DNA of 64,000 bases from Phytopseudomonas flavescens (GTDB lineage Bacteria > Pseudomonadota > Gammaproteobacteria > Pseudomonadales > Pseudomonadaceae), in assembly GCF_900100535.1 (NCBI RefSeq), contig NZ_FNDG01000005.1, positions 1 to 64,000 of the forward strand, read 5' to 3'. Below, piece after piece: positions 16,906 through 27,849 of this stretch (positions within the stretch are counted from its first letter, which is position 1; every line of letters begins with the position of its first letter). The position numbers were made by a program, and so were the translations under genes. Below the pieces are notes generated by a model that saw only the letters and a list, made by a program, of their open reading frames with translations, was not told the DNA's origin and made no database searches.

Positions 16906-19299
16906 TTAGAACGTCTGGCCGAGGGAGAATTGGAATACCTGGGTATCGGCGTCGTCCGGCTTCTTCACCGGCATCGCCAGGCTGAAGCTCAGCGGACCGA
17001 GGGCGGTGATCCAGGTGACACCCACACCGACCGAACTGGCCAGGTTGCCGAAATCGATATCGCAGCTGTCACCACGAGCCTTCTGTGTGGAACTGCAGTC
17101 GGTATCGAACACGTTACCCACGTCCCAGAACAGGGCCGTGCGCAGCGAACGCTGATCCTTGACGAACGGCAACGGGAACAACAACTCGGCGCCGCCCTGG
17201 ATCAACACGTTACCACCGAATGGCAGCGGATCCTGATCCGTGTCGGTATAGCGGCCAAGCTCATCAGGACCGTTGACAATCTCGCCTGCAGCGTTACGAA
17301 CAACGCTCGGCGTACTGCGCGGGCCCAGGCTGTTGTCTTCGAAACCCCGTACCGAGTTGAAACCGCCGGCGTAATAGTTCTCGTAGAACGGCAGCTTGCT
17401 GGTGGAGCCGAACGCACCGCCGTATCCCAACTGGGTGTGGAAACGCATGGTGTAGGTATCGGTCAGCGGCTTGAAGACCTGGCCGCGGTAGTCGAGCTTG
17501 TAGAACGACAGGTCGCTGCCCGGCACGGTGGTTTCGAACACCAGACTCTGCGAATGCCCACGGTTGGCCAGCACGCCACGGTTCAGGGTGGACTCCGACC
17601 AGCCAACGGAAGCCTTGAAGTTCAGGTACTTATCGCCTTCCTGGCGGGTGAAGTCGAAAATCTCGTCAACGGTATAGCGACCGGTACTGATCTCATCCTG
17701 CTGCACAGTCAGGCCATAAGTCAGGCGAGCGGTCTCACTGATCGGGTAACCGATATTGATACCGGCGCCCAGGCTGTCGACCGAGTAGCTGGACACATCG
17801 ACATCCAGCTCGTCGTAGTCGGTGGTGCGGTAGAAGGCGTTGTAGCCCAGGCTCACGCCGTCTTCCGTCCAGTAGGGATCGGTGAAGCTGAAGTTGTAGC
17901 GGCTCTGGTATTCGCTGCGGGTCAGGCCGAGGCTGACGCGGTTGCCGCTGCCGAGGAAGTTGTTCTGGGTGATCGAGCCACCGAGGATCAGACCGGCATT
18001 CTGGGCGAAACCGACGCTGGCGGTAATCGAACCGGAAGCCTGCTCTTCGACGCTGTAGTTGACGTCGACCTGGTCGTCGGTACCCGGCACTTGCGGGGTC
18101 TCGACGTTGACTTCCTTGAAGAAGCCCAGCCGTTCCAGGCGCACCTTGGACTGGTCGATCAGGTAGGTGGATGCCCAGCCGCCTTCCATCTGGCGCATTT
18201 CACGGCGCAGCACTTCATCTTCGGTCTTGGTGTTGCCACGGAAATTGACGCGATTGACGTACGCCCGCTTGCCCGGGTCGACGACGAAGGTGATCGACAC
18301 CGAGTTGTCGTCATCGTGGGGCTCGGGCACACCGTTGACGTTGGCGAAGGTGTAGCCTTCGTTACCCAGGCGGCGGGTGATCAGTTCGCTGGTGGTGGTC
18401 ATCACCTTGCGGGAGAACACCTGGCCTTGCTTGACCAACAGCAGCGCACGAACCTCTTCTTCCGGCACCTTGAGGTCGCCGGACAGTTTCACGTCGCGCA
18501 CGGTGTACTTCTCGCCTTCATCGATATTGACGGTGATGTAGACGTGCTTCTTGTCCGGGGTGATGGACACCTGGGTGGAGGTGATGTCCATGTTGATGTA
18601 GCCGCGGTCCAGGTAGTAGGAACGCAGGCGCTCCAGGTCACCGGACAGTTTCTCACGGGCGTACTTGTCGTCGTTCTTGAAGAACGACAGCCAGTTGCTG
18701 GTCTTCAGTTCGAACAGATCGCTGAGATCTTCATCGGAAAAGACCTTGTTGCCCACCACGTTGATGTGCTGGATAGCGGCAACCGTGCCTTCGTTGATAT
18801 TGATCTTCAGCGCCACGCGGTTACGCGGCTGGGGAATGACTTCCGCATCGATCTCGGCGGAGTAACGGCCCTGGGCCACGTACTGGCGCTGCAGCTCGTT
18901 ACGCACGCCCTCGAGGGTGGCGCGCTGGAAGATTTCGCCTTCGGCCAGGCCGGACTGGTTCAGGCCCTTGAGCAGGTCATCGCTGCTGATGGCCTTGTTG
19001 CCTTCGATCTCGATACTGGAAATCGAAGGGCGTTCGACCACAGTGATGACCAGCACGTTGCCATCACGGCCCAGCTGGATATCCTGGAAGAAACCGGTTT
19101 TGAACAGTTCACGCGTCGCTTCGACCAGCGCGCGGTCGTCGGCCGGCTCGCCCACATTGAGGGGCAGCGCGCCGAACAGGCTTCCCGCGGAAACACGTTG
19201 CAGGCCGTTGACACGAATATCGGAGATGGTGAAGGACTCAGCGTGAACTTCGGCGATCATCAATGCGGCAAGTACCGCAGGTAGCAGCAGACGTTTCAT
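16906..19299 (-). CDS. bamA: Outer membrane protein assembly factor BamA
   Basis: BamA inserts beta-barrel proteins into the outer membrane. It is 797 aa with a signal peptide (cut near HAES), five POTRA domains (from FTISDIRVNGLQRVSAGSLF to about residue 420) and a C-terminal 16-strand barrel containing GGFNSVRGFEDNSLGPR (the RGF lid motif) and a terminal phenylalanine (SLGQTF). It sits between rseP and skp, the standard envelope-biogenesis order. Confidence 0.98.
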   Translation of the reverse strand: MKRLLLPAVLAALMIAEVHAESFTISDIRVNGLQRVSAGSLFGALPLNVGEPADDRALVEATRELFKTGFFQDIQLGRDGNVLVITVVERPSISSIEIEGNKAISSDDLLKGLNQSGLAEGEIFQRATLEGVRNELQRQYVAQGRYSAEIDAEVIPQPRNRVALKININEGTVAAIQHINVVGNKVFSDEDLSDLFELKTSNWLSFFKNDDKYAREKLSGDLERLRSYYLDRGYINMDITSTQVSITPDKKHVYITVNIDEGEKYTVRDVKLSGDLKVPEEEVRALLLVKQGQVFSRKVMTTTSELITRRLGNEGYTFANVNGVPEPHDDDNSVSITFVVDPGKRAYVNRVNFRGNTKTEDEVLRREMRQMEGGWASTYLIDQSKVRLERLGFFKEVNVETPQVPGTDDQVDVNYSVEEQASGSITASVGFAQNAGLILGGSITQNNFLGSGNRVSLGLTRSEYQSRYNFSFTDPYWTEDGVSLGYNAFYRTTDYDELDVDVSSYSVDSLGAGINIGYPISETARLTYGLTVQQDEISTGRYTVDEIFDFTRQEGDKYLNFKASVGWSESTLNRGVLANRGHSQSLVFETTVPGSDLSFYKLDYRGQVFKPLTDTYTMRFHTQLGYGGAFGSTSKLPFYENYYAGGFNSVRGFEDNSLGPRSTPSVVRNAAGEIVNGPDELGRYTDTDQDPLPFGGNVLIQGGAELLFPLPFVKDQRSLRTALFWDVGNVFDTDCSSTQKARGDSCDIDFGNLASSVGVGVTWITALGPLSFSLAMPVKKPDDADTQVFQFSLGQTF

Positions 19300-19372
19300 G
19301 AAGTCCTTTCTTATTCCAACTAACGATAAGAAATCAGTCGTTCGAGACGAAAGATATTTAATTCAGCAGGGG

Positions 19373-20725
19373 TCACAAGCGCCCGAGGTCATTGACCAGA
19401 GCCAGCAGCATCACCCCGATCACCAGGCTGATGCCGATCTGCATCCCCCAACCCTGCACCCGTTCGGAGAGAGGACGACCCCGCACCCACTCGACCAGGT
19501 AATAAAGCAGATGCCCCCCATCCAGAACGGGGATGGGCAACAAATTGAGAACGCCCAGGCTGATACTCAGGTAGGCGAGGAAATTCAGGAAATCCCCGAG
19601 ACCCGACTCGGCCGAAGCGCCCGCCACTTTAGCAATGGTTATCGGCCCGCTCAAGTTTTTTACCGAGAGCTCGCCGAAGAGCATTTTCTTCAGCGAATCG
19701 AGGGTCAGGACACTCATCGTCCAGGTTCGCGATGCCCCTTCGCCGATGGCTTCCAACGGGCCATAGCTGACCTCGCGAAGCATTTCGGGTGGCCATTGGG
19801 CAGCCGCGACACCGGCACCGAGGTAACCGCTGGCCGCCTCACCGTCACCGCGACTCGCCAGGGTAACGGGCACGTCAAGGCGCTGCCCGTCGCGCTCCAG
19901 CGCCAGCGATATCGACCGGCCCGGCAGGCCACGCACGCGCTCGACCAGGTCCTGCCAGTCGGCCAGATTCTCTCCGTTCAGGGCCAGCAGGCGATCACCA
20001 ATCCGCAGTCCAGCGGCCTGCGCAGGCCCCTGCGGGTCGAACTCCGCCAGCACCGGCTCCAGGCTCGGGCGCCAGGGACGAATGCCCAGCGAGGCGATCG
20101 GATCCGGCTCGTTGGCGCCGCGCAGCCAGTTGTCCAGTTCGACGCGGTGCAGGGTATCGCCCCCCTCGTCGGCATGACGGGTCGCGATCAGCAACTCGCC
20201 ACTCTCGCCAAGGCGTCGTACCAGTTGCAGATTGACGGCCGACCAGCCCGACGTCGCCTTGCCGTTGATCGAAACGATTTCCTCGCCAGCCTGCAGACCG
20301 GCGACCTGCGCCAGGCTACCCGCCTCCACCGCGCCGATGACCGGGCGCACCTGCTGGCTACCCAGCATGGCCACCAGCCAGAAGAACACCAGCGCCAGCG
20401 CGAAATTGGCCGCGGGCCCTGCAGCCACGATGGCGATACGCTGGCCGACGGTCTTGCGGTTGAACGACTGTTCGACCAGAGCCGGGGGCACCTCGCCCTC
20501 ACGCTCGTCGAGCATCTTCACGTAGCCGCCGAGCGGGATCGCGGCGATCACGAATTCCGTCCCCTGGCGGTCGTGCCAGCGCACCAGCGGCGTGCCGAAG
20601 CCCACCGAGAAGCGCAGCACCTTGACGCCGCAGCGTCGGGCCACCCAGAAATGACCATATTCATGAAAGGTCACCAGCACCCCGAGCGCGATCAGGGTCC
20701 CGACGATCATATACAGTGCGCTCAT
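19373..20725 (-). CDS. rseP: RIP zinc metalloprotease RseP (MucP)
   Basis: This site-2 intramembrane protease cleaves the anti-sigma factor (MucA in Pseudomonas, RseA in E. coli) after the site-1 cut, releasing the envelope-stress sigma factor. It is 450 aa, with the zinc motif HEYGH at residues 21-25 in the first membrane helix, two tandem PDZ domains ([28 protein letters not shown]) and the third ligand in [14 protein letters not shown]. The start MSALYMIVG overlaps the dxr stop by 4 bases. Confidence 0.97.
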   Translation of the reverse strand: MSALYMIVGTLIALGVLVTFHEYGHFWVARRCGVKVLRFSVGFGTPLVRWHDRQGTEFVIAAIPLGGYVKMLDEREGEVPPALVEQSFNRKTVGQRIAIVAAGPAANFALALVFFWLVAMLGSQQVRPVIGAVEAGSLAQVAGLQAGEEIVSINGKATSGWSAVNLQLVRRLGESGELLIATRHADEGGDTLHRVELDNWLRGANEPDPIASLGIRPWRPSLEPVLAEFDPQGPAQAAGLRIGDRLLALNGENLADWQDLVERVRGLPGRSISLALERDGQRLDVPVTLASRGDGEAASGYLGAGVAAAQWPPEMLREVSYGPLEAIGEGASRTWTMSVLTLDSLKKMLFGELSVKNLSGPITIAKVAGASAESGLGDFLNFLAYLSISLGVLNLLPIPVLDGGHLLYYLVEWVRGRPLSERVQGWGMQIGISLVIGVMLLALVNDLGRL

Positions 20726-21915
20726 GCCACCTCTCCACGATTCAACCACTGCCCAGCCAATTCCCGGGCCCGGCGGTCGGCCTCGAGCACGGCGTCGAGA
20801 CACTCGACCGCGACAGCCGGCTCGGCCTCGAGAACGCCGTCAATGATACGCGCGATATCGGTAAAGCGAATCCGCCGTTCGAGAAACGCCGCCACCGCCA
20901 CTTCGTTCGCCGCGTTGAGCATGGCCGGCGCACTACCGCCCGCCTCTGCCGCCTGCCGCGCCAGGCGCAGGCAGGGAAATCGCAAGTCGTCCGGTGCCTG
21001 GAAGTCCAGGCGTGCCACGCTGAGCAGATCCAGCGGTGCGACACCGGAATCGATACGCTGTGGCCATGCCAGTGCATGGGCGATGGGAGTACGCATGTCG
21101 GGATTGCCCAACTGGGCGAGCACCGAACCGTCGAGGTAGTCGACCAGCGAGTGGATGACGCTCTGCGGATGGATCACCACCTCGACCTGATCGGGGCGCG
21201 CATCGAACAGCCAGCAGGCCTCGATCAGTTCGAGCCCCTTGTTCATCATGCTGGCCGAATCGACGGAAATCTTGCGGCCCATCGACCAGTTCGGATGGGC
21301 ACAGGCCTGCTCGGGGGTAACCGCCTGCAGCGCCTCGGACGAGGTCTCCCGGAACGGGCCACCCGACGCCGTCAGCAGGATGCGGCGCACGCCGACCGCA
21401 TGCAGGCCACGGGCGTAATCGCCGGGCAGGCACTGGAAAATCGCATTGTGTTCACTGTCGATAGGCAGCAGGACCGCGCCACTCTGGCGTACCGCGCGCA
21501 TGAACAATGCACCCGACATCACCAGTGCTTCCTTGTTGGCCAGCAGCACTTTCTTGCCTGCCTCCACCGCCGCCAGCGTAGGCTTGAGCCCGGCGGCACC
21601 GACGATCGCCGCCATCACGGCGTCTACCTCGGCATGCGCCGATACCTCGCACAGCCCCGCCTCGCCAGACAGCACCCAGGTATCGAGGCCGGCCAGGCAC
21701 AGGCGAGCCTGCAAGTGGTTGGCGGCCTGCGCATCCGCGACAACGGCAAATGCTGGTCGATGCACCACGCACAGCGCTTCCAGTTCGCTCAGGCGACTGA
21801 ACGCCGTCAAGGCGAACACTTGGTAGCGAGCGGGATGGCGAGCGATCACATCGAGCGTACTGAGGCCGATGGAGCCCGTGGCGCCCAGCACGGTAATACG
21901 CTGCAACTGGCTCAT
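20722..21915 (-). CDS. dxr: 1-deoxy-D-xylulose 5-phosphate reductoisomerase
   Basis: Dxr makes MEP from DXP using NADPH, the committed step towards IPP and undecaprenyl phosphate. It is 397 aa. Visible are the NADPH-binding start [42 protein letters not shown] and [12 protein letters not shown]. The start at [10 protein letters not shown] overlaps the cdsA stop by 4 bases. Confidence 0.98.
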   Translation of the reverse strand: MSQLQRITVLGATGSIGLSTLDVIARHPARYQVFALTAFSRLSELEALCVVHRPAFAVVADAQAANHLQARLCLAGLDTWVLSGEAGLCEVSAHAEVDAVMAAIVGAAGLKPTLAAVEAGKKVLLANKEALVMSGALFMRAVRQSGAVLLPIDSEHNAIFQCLPGDYARGLHAVGVRRILLTASGGPFRETSSEALQAVTPEQACAHPNWSMGRKISVDSASMMNKGLELIEACWLFDARPDQVEVVIHPQSVIHSLVDYLDGSVLAQLGNPDMRTPIAHALAWPQRIDSGVAPLDLLSVARLDFQAPDDLRFPCLRLARQAAEAGGSAPAMLNAANEVAVAAFLERRIRFTDIARIIDGVLEAEPAVAVECLDAVLEADRRARELAGQWLNRGEVA

Positions 21916-22727
21916 AAGGTGCCCCAGCCGGCGAGCAGCAGCAGGACGGCGAAGACCGGTACCGCTGCGGTCAGGCTGTCGATACGATCGAGCACCCCGC
22001 CATGCCCCGGTAGCAGGTTGCTGCTGTCCTTGATACCGGATTGGCGCTTGAACATGCTCTCGGTCAGATCGCCGACCACGGAAATCAGCACCACCAGGCC
22101 CGCAGCCGGCAGCGCCAGCACAAACACGCCAGGTGGCCAACCACGGTACAGGCCGACCACCACGGTCAGCAGCAAACTGAGCAGCAACCCGCCGAACAGC
22201 CCTTCCCAGCTCTTGCCAGGGCTTACCCGCGGAGCCAGCTTGCGCTTACCGAAGCGCTTGCCCGAGAAGTAGGCGCCTATGTCCGCGACCCAGACCAGCG
22301 CCATGACGGCAAGGATCAGCCAATTGGCCAGCTGCCATTGCTTCAACACCACCAGGCCTTGCCAGGCGGGCAACAGAATCAACAGCCCGATCAGCAAGCG
22401 TCCCGGCAGGCCGCCCCAGTAGCGGCTGCTATCGGGATAACTGAGCACCAGAAGGGTCGCCAACGCCCACCACGACACGCCGATACCCAGCACCCAGGGC
22501 GCCAGCGCCGGCCAACCGTGCAACGCATACAGCAACAGCGCCACCAGCGCCGCATAAGCGACGCGCAGCGCCTGGGTGGCGAAACCGGCCAGGCGCGCCC
22601 ATTCCCAGGCGCCGAGCACCACCACCACGGCGATGAACAGCGCGAACGCCTCGCCCTCGAGGAGGAAGAAGCCTGCCAGAGCGATGGGCAACAGGATCAG
22701 TGCGGTAATGATTCGTTGTTTGAGCAT
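21912..22727 (-). CDS. cdsA: Phosphatidate cytidylyltransferase
   Basis: CdsA makes CDP-diacylglycerol from phosphatidic acid and CTP in the inner membrane. It is 271 aa and strongly hydrophobic with about eight membrane segments, and carries the family signature near the C-terminus ([20 protein letters not shown], with [13 protein letters not shown]). The ATG shares one base with the uppS stop, and its own stop overlaps the dxr start. Confidence 0.98.
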   Translation of the reverse strand: MLKQRIITALILLPIALAGFFLLEGEAFALFIAVVVVLGAWEWARLAGFATQALRVAYAALVALLLYALHGWPALAPWVLGIGVSWWALATLLVLSYPDSSRYWGGLPGRLLIGLLILLPAWQGLVVLKQWQLANWLILAVMALVWVADIGAYFSGKRFGKRKLAPRVSPGKSWEGLFGGLLLSLLLTVVVGLYRGWPPGVFVLALPAAGLVVLISVVGDLTESMFKRQSGIKDSSNLLPGHGGVLDRIDSLTAAVPVFAVLLLLAGWGTL

Positions 22728-23491
22728 CAGGCGCGGGCCCCGGCTTCGACTTGCTCACTGGTCTTGCCAAAGCGTCGCTGGCGCTTGGCAAAATCCGCCA
22801 GCGCTGCGCGCATGGCGTCGTGCTTGAAGTCCGGCCACAGCAGGTCGGAGAAATACAACTCACTGTAGGCCATTTGCCAGAGCAGGAAATTACTGACCCG
22901 ATGCTCGCCACCGGTGCGAATGCACAGATCGGGCAAAGGCAGCTCGCCCGTTACCAGGCAACCCTGCAACAGGCTCGGGGTGATGTCCTCGGGCTGCAGA
23001 TGCCCACCCTGCACCTCGCGTGCGAGGCGCTGGGCAGCCTGGGCGATATCCCACTGACCGCCATAATTCGCGGCGATCTGCAGAATGAAGCGCTTTTCGC
23101 CAGCAGCACCCGCCGTCTTGGCCTCGGCCTCGCGCATGGCGGCCTGCAGCTCCGGGTGGAAGCGCGAGCGATCACCGATGATGCGCAGGCTGATGCCGTT
23201 CTCGTCGAGCTTGCGCGCTTCCCGGCGCAAGGCGCTGAGGAACAGCTCCATCAACGCGCCGACTTCTTCGGCGGGGCGTTGCCAGTTCTCGCTGGAGAAC
23301 GCGAACAGGGTCAGCACCTCGACCCCCGATTCGGCACACACCTCGATCACCGCCCGCACGGCATCGACGCCCGCCTTGTGACCGGCCACGCCAGGCATCA
23401 GGCGCTTGCGCGCCCAGCGGTTATTACCGTCCATGATGATCGCCACGTGCCGTGGAACGGCCATCACGGCACCGACTTTGCAATTGTCCAT
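22727..23491 (-). CDS. uppS: Di-trans,poly-cis-undecaprenyl diphosphate synthase
   Basis: UppS extends farnesyl diphosphate with eight IPP units to the C55 carrier for peptidoglycan and LPS. It is 254 aa. Motifs are VAIIMDGNNRWAR (catalytic Asp), GHKAGVDAVRAV, LTLFAFSSENWQRP, and LCIRTGGEHRVSNFLLWQ. The start could be 23491 or ATG 23464 (MAVPRH); the longer form matches homologue length. It is coupled to cdsA and 16 bases after frr. Confidence 0.98.
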   Translation of the reverse strand: MDNCKVGAVMAVPRHVAIIMDGNNRWARKRLMPGVAGHKAGVDAVRAVIEVCAESGVEVLTLFAFSSENWQRPAEEVGALMELFLSALRREARKLDENGISLRIIGDRSRFHPELQAAMREAEAKTAGAAGEKRFILQIAANYGGQWDIAQAAQRLAREVQGGHLQPEDITPSLLQGCLVTGELPLPDLCIRTGGEHRVSNFLLWQMAYSELYFSDLLWPDFKHDAMRAALADFAKRQRRFGKTSEQVEAGARA

Positions 23492-23507
23492 GGCGACTTC
23501 CTGGCCA

Positions 23508-24065
23508 TCAAACGGCCATCAGGTCCGCTTCTTTCTGCTTGACGGCAGTCTCGATCTCGGCCACGAACTTGTCGGTCAGCTTCTGGATGTCGTCAGCGGC
23601 ACGACGTTCTTCGTCTTCGCTGATTTCCTTTTCCTTGACCAGATCCTTGAGTTGGCTCAGGGCATCGCGGCGAATGTTGCGCACGGCCACGCGGCCATCT
23701 TCGGCGGCGTCACGCGCCTGCTTGGTGAAACCGCGGCGGGTTTCCTCGGTGAGCGCCGGCATGGAAATCAGCAGCAGCTCGCCGAGGTTGGTCGGATTGA
23801 AGCCCAGACCGGAGCTCTGAATCGCCTTGTCCACGGCAGCCAGCATGTTGCGCTCGAACGCCACGACCTGCAGGGTGCGCGAGTCCTTCACGGTCACGCT
23901 GGCGACCTGATTCAACGGCGTATCGGCGCCGTAGTAAGGCACCATCACGCCGCCGAGGATGCTCGGGTGGGCCTGGCCGGTGCGGATACGACTGAATGCG
24001 TGGGCCAGCGATTCCAGGCTCTTCTGCATGCGAACCTGGGCGTCCTTCTTGATTTCGTTGATCAT
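23508..24065 (-). CDS. frr: Ribosome recycling factor
   Basis: RRF works with EF-G to split post-termination ribosomes. At 185 aa it has the exact family length, starting [18 protein letters not shown] and showing the [10 protein letters not shown] and [16 protein letters not shown] segments plus the long helical C-terminus. The start overlaps pyrH by 4 bases, in the universal rpsB-tsf-pyrH-frr order. Confidence 0.98.
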   Translation of the reverse strand: MINEIKKDAQVRMQKSLESLAHAFSRIRTGQAHPSILGGVMVPYYGADTPLNQVASVTVKDSRTLQVVAFERNMLAAVDKAIQSSGLGFNPTNLGELLLISMPALTEETRRGFTKQARDAAEDGRVAVRNIRRDALSQLKDLVKEKEISEDEERRAADDIQKLTDKFVAEIETAVKQKEADLMAV

Positions 24066-24805
24066 TCTTTACTTTCCTCGACCAAAGTACCTTCGGCGCC
24101 ACCCACCACGACATTGAGCAGGGCACCCGGCTTGTTCATGTTGAAAACACGCAGCGGCATGTTGTGATCACGACACAGACAAATGGCGGTCAAGTCCATC
24201 ACGCCCAACTTGCGATCCAGTACCTCGTCATAGGTCAGGCGATCGAATTTTTCCGCGTGCGGATCCTTGAATGGATCGGCAGTGTACACACCATCCACCT
24301 TGGTTGCCTTCAGCACCACATCGGCATCGATTTCGATACCGCGCAGGCAGGCGGCGGAGTCGGTGGTGAAGAACGGATTGCCGGTGCCGGCGGCGAAAAT
24401 CACCACCTCACCGGTTTTCAGGTGGCGCATGGCCTTGCGGCGGTCGTAATGATCGGTGACCCCGACCATGGAGATGGCCGACATGACCAGCGCGGGAATG
24501 TTGGAGCGCTCCAGCGCGTCGCGCATGGCCAGGGCGTTCATCACCGTGGCCAGCATGCCCATGTGGTCGCCGGTGACCCGATCCATGCCTGCAGCGCTCA
24601 GCGCGGCGCCACGGAACAGGTTGCCACCGCCGATCACCACACCGACCTGTACGCCGATGCCGACCAGTTGGCCGACTTCCAGCGCCATGCGATCCAGTAC
24701 CTTGGGGTCGATACCGAAATCCTCAGAGCCCATCAGGGCCTCGCCGCTGAGTTTGAGCAGAATGCGCTTGTAGCGCGGTTGACGACCACTCACCTGCTGA
24801 GCCAT
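24062..24805 (-). CDS. pyrH: Uridylate kinase
   Basis: PyrH phosphorylates UMP to UDP, the first step towards UTP and CTP. It is 247 aa, an amino-acid-kinase fold with [55 protein letters not shown] and [11 protein letters not shown] chose the start at MAQQVSGRQ rather than the in-frame ATG at 24907, because that upstream stretch shows no family similarity. Confidence 0.98.
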   Translation of the reverse strand: MAQQVSGRQPRYKRILLKLSGEALMGSEDFGIDPKVLDRMALEVGQLVGIGVQVGVVIGGGNLFRGAALSAAGMDRVTGDHMGMLATVMNALAMRDALERSNIPALVMSAISMVGVTDHYDRRKAMRHLKTGEVVIFAAGTGNPFFTTDSAACLRGIEIDADVVLKATKVDGVYTADPFKDPHAEKFDRLTYDEVLDRKLGVMDLTAICLCRDHNMPLRVFNMNKPGALLNVVVGGAEGTLVEESKE

Positions 24806-24935
24806 TACCAGTCTCTCCTGCGGCGTAAGAAAACGTGCGAGCCCGATGGCTCGCCCATATCGAGCGCTTCGACAGCGCTCACAGCGGTTCGTGCCCGAGG
24901 CACGCACGCCGATTGGAAAAAAATCCCCATTTGAA

Positions 24936-24967
24936 AAGAGGCCGCGCGCATCAGCGGGCAGCCTCTT
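24936..24967 (-). terminator. Hairpin downstream of tsf
   Basis: On the minus strand AAGAGGC pairs with GCCTCTT across an 18-base loop, followed by TTCAAATGGGGATTTTTTT. It lies in the 185-base tsf-pyrH spacer. The T-run is displaced from the stem, so this may be a partial terminator separating rpsB-tsf from the pyrH run. Confidence 0.4.
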
Positions 24968-24990
24968 CTGGGGCCTTGCAGAACCGCCGA

Positions 24991-25854
24991 TTACTGCTTG
25001 CTGGCAGCAACCTGAGCAGCGACTTCGGCAGCGAAGTCGTTCTCGGCCTTCTCGATGCCCTCGCCCACTTCATAACGAACGAAGGAGACGACCTCGGCAC
25101 CAGCCTTTTTCACCAACTCGCCGACCTTGACTTCCGGATCCATGATGAAAGCCTGCTCAACCAGGCTGGCTTCTGCCAGGAACTTGTTGATACGGCCCTT
25201 GATCATGTTCTCGACGATGTTTTCCGGCTTGCCGGCGATCTTGTCGGCGTTCAGCTGCAGGAAGATTTCCTTTTCCTTGGCAACCAGCTCTTCGGAAACC
25301 TGATCCGGCGAAACCACGGCCGGGTTGGAGGCAGCGACGTGCATCGCAACGTGCTTGGCCAACTCGTCGTTGCCGCCCTTCAGAACGACCAGAACGCCGA
25401 TGCGGTGACCGTGCAGGTAAGCGCCCACGGTTTCGCCAGCGACAGCGGTCAGACGACGGATGTTGACGTTCTCACCGCACTTCGCAACCAGGCCTTCGCG
25501 AGCGGATTCGCGGGCAGCGATCAGCGGTGCGACTTCGGTCAGGTTCTGAGTGAAGGCTTCATCCAGGCTGTCTTTTACGAAGCCCTTGAAGTCATCCTGC
25601 AGAGCCAGGAAGTCGGTCTGCGAGTTGACTTCGATGATCAGGCCACGGCCACCTTCGACGCGAGCGGCGATGGCGCCTTCAGCGGCAATGTTGCCGGCTT
25701 TCTTGGCGGCCTTGATGGCACCCGAAGCGCGCATGTCGTCGATGGCCTTCTCGATGTCGCCACCGGCGGCAACCAGCGCCTTCTTGCATTCCATCATGCC
25801 TTGGCCAGTACGCTCGCGCAGTTCTTTAACCAGGGCTGCAGTGATCTCTGCCAT
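24991..25854 (-). CDS. tsf: Elongation factor Ts
   Basis: EF-Ts exchanges GDP for GTP on EF-Tu. It is 287 aa with the N-terminal UBA-like module ([19 protein letters not shown]), the core with [10 protein letters not shown], and a C-terminal helical part. It is preceded by an intrinsic terminator-like hairpin that separates it from rpsB. Confidence 0.98.
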   Translation of the reverse strand: MAEITAALVKELRERTGQGMMECKKALVAAGGDIEKAIDDMRASGAIKAAKKAGNIAAEGAIAARVEGGRGLIIEVNSQTDFLALQDDFKGFVKDSLDEAFTQNLTEVAPLIAARESAREGLVAKCGENVNIRRLTAVAGETVGAYLHGHRIGVLVVLKGGNDELAKHVAMHVAASNPAVVSPDQVSEELVAKEKEIFLQLNADKIAGKPENIVENMIKGRINKFLAEASLVEQAFIMDPEVKVGELVKKAGAEVVSFVRYEVGEGIEKAENDFAAEVAAQVAASKQ

Positions 25855-25921
25855 TTTGAAAATCCTCTTGGTAGGTCTTCAAGCATCGTCCGCCGTGCGG
25901 GCGATCAAATCTGTGAGTGGC

Positions 25922-25946
25922 AAAAAGGGGGCCTAGCCCCCTTTTT
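25922..25946 (-). terminator. rpsB-tsf intergenic intrinsic terminator/attenuator
   Basis: A perfect 11-base stem (AAAAAGGGGGC / GCCCCCTTTTT) with a CTA loop sits between the rpsB stop and the tsf start. Because it is flanked by A and T runs it would work on both strands. In this position it probably reduces, rather than blocks, tsf transcription relative to rpsB, as known for the E. coli operon. Confidence 0.75.
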
Positions 25947-25982
25947 GCGCAGCGCATAACACTAAATGCTCCGCGTTACCGC

Positions 25983-26726
25983 TTAGCCTTCGGCAGCTTC
26001 TGCAGCCGGTGCTTCTTCGACGAACTGCTCGGTAGCGCCGCCAGCATTGCTGCGACCACGGACAACGGCGTCGGCCATGGCGCCCATGTACAGCTGAATG
26101 GCGCGGATGGCGTCGTCGTTACCCGGGATGATGTAGTCAACGCCTTCCGGGCTGCTGTTGGTATCGACAACGCCGATGACCGGGATGCCCAGCTTGTTGG
26201 CTTCGGTGATCGCGATGCGCTCGTGATCAACGTCGATGACGAACAGAGCGTCCGGCAGACCGCCCATGTCCTTGATACCACCCAGGCTGCGATCCAGTTT
26301 TTCCAGGTCGCGCGAACGCATCAGGGCTTCTTTCTTGGTCAGCTTGGTGAAGGTGCCGTCCTGGGACTGCACTTCCAGATCACGCAGACGCTTGATCGAG
26401 GCACGGATGGTCTTGTAGTTGGTGAGCATGCCGCCCAACCAGCGGTGATCGACGAACGGCGAGCCACAACGAGCCGCTTCTTCGCGAACGATCTTGCCAG
26501 CGGAACGCTTGGTGCCGACGAACAGGATCTTGTTCTTGCCAGCAGCCAGCTTTTCAACGAACGACAGCGCGTCGTTGAACATCGGCAGGGTCTTTTCAAG
26601 GTTGATGATGTGGATCTTGTTACGCGCGCCGAAAATGTACTTGCCCATTTTCGGGTTCCAGTAACGGGTCTGGTGACCGAAGTGCACACCGGCCTTCAGC
26701 ATATCGCGCATGTTGACTTGGGACAT
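25983..26726 (-). CDS. rpsB: 30S ribosomal protein S2
   Basis: S2 (247 aa) begins [20 protein letters not shown] and contains [29 protein letters not shown] and [11 protein letters not shown]. The open frame continues upstream to 27992 without a stop, but that part covers the spacer and the antisense of map and is not protein. GGAA upstream of the ATG is the likely ribosome site. The C-terminal tail is Ala/Glu-rich ([11 protein letters not shown]). Confidence 0.98.
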   Translation of the reverse strand: MSQVNMRDMLKAGVHFGHQTRYWNPKMGKYIFGARNKIHIINLEKTLPMFNDALSFVEKLAAGKNKILFVGTKRSAGKIVREEAARCGSPFVDHRWLGGMLTNYKTIRASIKRLRDLEVQSQDGTFTKLTKKEALMRSRDLEKLDRSLGGIKDMGGLPDALFVIDVDHERIAITEANKLGIPVIGVVDTNSSPEGVDYIIPGNDDAIRAIQLYMGAMADAVVRGRSNAGGATEQFVEEAPAAEAAEG

Positions 26727-26861
26727 GATAGTTCCTTGATAAGTCGGGTTAGGCCTCCACGTATCCCAATTCCCAACCCTTGCGGGCACCCAGGAAATCG
26801 TGTCGATACGTGTGTGGGGTTTGGCTTTCGGGGTCTGCCCCGTAAAGCGGCGCGTTTTATA
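26727..26861 (-). promoter_or_regulatory. rpsB leader with possible S2 autoregulatory fold and -10 box
   Basis: On the minus strand TATAAA (26861-26856) is a good -10 candidate, leaving a leader of about 120 bases. In it CACGTATC (complement of 26805-26812) can pair with GATACGTG (complement of 26758-26765), closing a large hairpin just before the ribosome site, and GGGG-CAGA-CCCC forms a smaller stem nearer the 5' end. In E. coli the rpsB leader is a target of S2 feedback; that this leader acts the same way is inference. Confidence 0.45.
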
Positions 26862-26958
26862 CCACAAGAGGCGGCCATACGCTACAGGCAGAGAGCCTAG
26901 AGTCGTGCGACGGGCACCTCGAGCGGGCCGCCCCCCGGGTGTCGCCGTCACTTGACGC

Positions 26959-26986
26959 TTGCGGCCTGGAGCCTGGAGCTTAGAAT
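26959..26986 (+). promoter_or_regulatory. Candidate map-glnD promoter
   Basis: TTGCGG (26959-26964), a 16-base spacer and TAGAAT (26981-26986) lie 29 bases before the map start codon and diverge from the rpsB promoter. The fit is moderate. Confidence 0.45.
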
Positions 26987-27014
26987 GGCGTCCTTTACAG
27001 ATACCGAGATCACC

Positions 27015-27815
27015 ATGACCGTCACCCTCAAGACGCCCGATGAAATCGAGAAGATGCGCATCGCCGGCCGCCTGGCCGCCGATGTGCTGGAGATGATCGC
27101 CGAGCACATCAGGCCAGGTGTCACCACCGATGAGCTGAACACCCTGTGCCACGAGCATATCGTCAACGTGCAGAAGGCCATTCCCGCGCCGCTCAATTAT
27201 GGCGCCGCCCCAGGCCGCCCGGGGTTCCCCAAGTCCATCTGCACCTCGCTCAACCACGTGGTGTGCCACGGCATCCCCAACGACAAGCCGCTCAAGGAAG
27301 GTGATGTGATGAACATCGACGTCACCGTCATCAAGGACGGCTACTACGGCGACACCAGCCGCATGTTCCACGTCGGCAAGGTGCCGGAGTGGGCCGAGCG
27401 CCTGTCGCGCATCACTCAGGAATGCCTGTACAAGGGCATCGAAGTGGTACGTCCGGGAGCCCGCCTGGGCGATATCGGCGAAGTGATCCAGAAGCATGCC
27501 GAGAAGCATGGTTTCTCCGTAGTACGCGAGTTCTGCGGCCACGGCATCGGTTCGGTGTTTCACGAGGAACCGCAGGTGCTGCACTACGGCCGCGCTGGCA
27601 CGGGCATGGAACTCAAGGAAGGCATGACCTTCACCATCGAGCCGATGATCAACCAGGGTCGTCCGGAAACCCGCGTACTGGGCGACGGCTGGACCGCGAT
27701 CACCAAGGACCGCAAGTTGTCCGCGCAGTGGGAGCATACCCTGCTGGTCACTGCCGATGGCTACGAGATATTCACCCTGCGCGGCGATGACACCATCGCA
27801 CGGGTTTCGCCCTGA
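27015..27815 (+). CDS. map: Type I methionine aminopeptidase
   Basis: Map removes the initiator methionine from new proteins. It is 266 aa with the metal ligands in [32 protein letters not shown] and the final [10 protein letters not shown]. The start [15 protein letters not shown] has an SD-like CGAGAT; an upstream in-frame ATG at 26952 would overlap the promoter. It is divergent from rpsB, the classical arrangement. Confidence 0.98.
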   Translation: MTVTLKTPDEIEKMRIAGRLAADVLEMIAEHIRPGVTTDELNTLCHEHIVNVQKAIPAPLNYGAAPGRPGFPKSICTSLNHVVCHGIPNDKPLKEGDVMNIDVTVIKDGYYGDTSRMFHVGKVPEWAERLSRITQECLYKGIEVVRPGARLGDIGEVIQKHAEKHGFSVVREFCGHGIGSVFHEEPQVLHYGRAGTGMELKEGMTFTIEPMINQGRPETRVLGDGWTAITKDRKLSAQWEHTLLVTADGYEIFTLRGDDTIARVSP

Positions 27816-27849
27816 TCTCGAACCACGCCTATAGAAGGAAGGCCGCCGC

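Noticed and set aside
16894..19284. Plus-strand open frame of 796 codons opposite bamA
   Set aside because: Shadow of bamA; no start signal and no domain.
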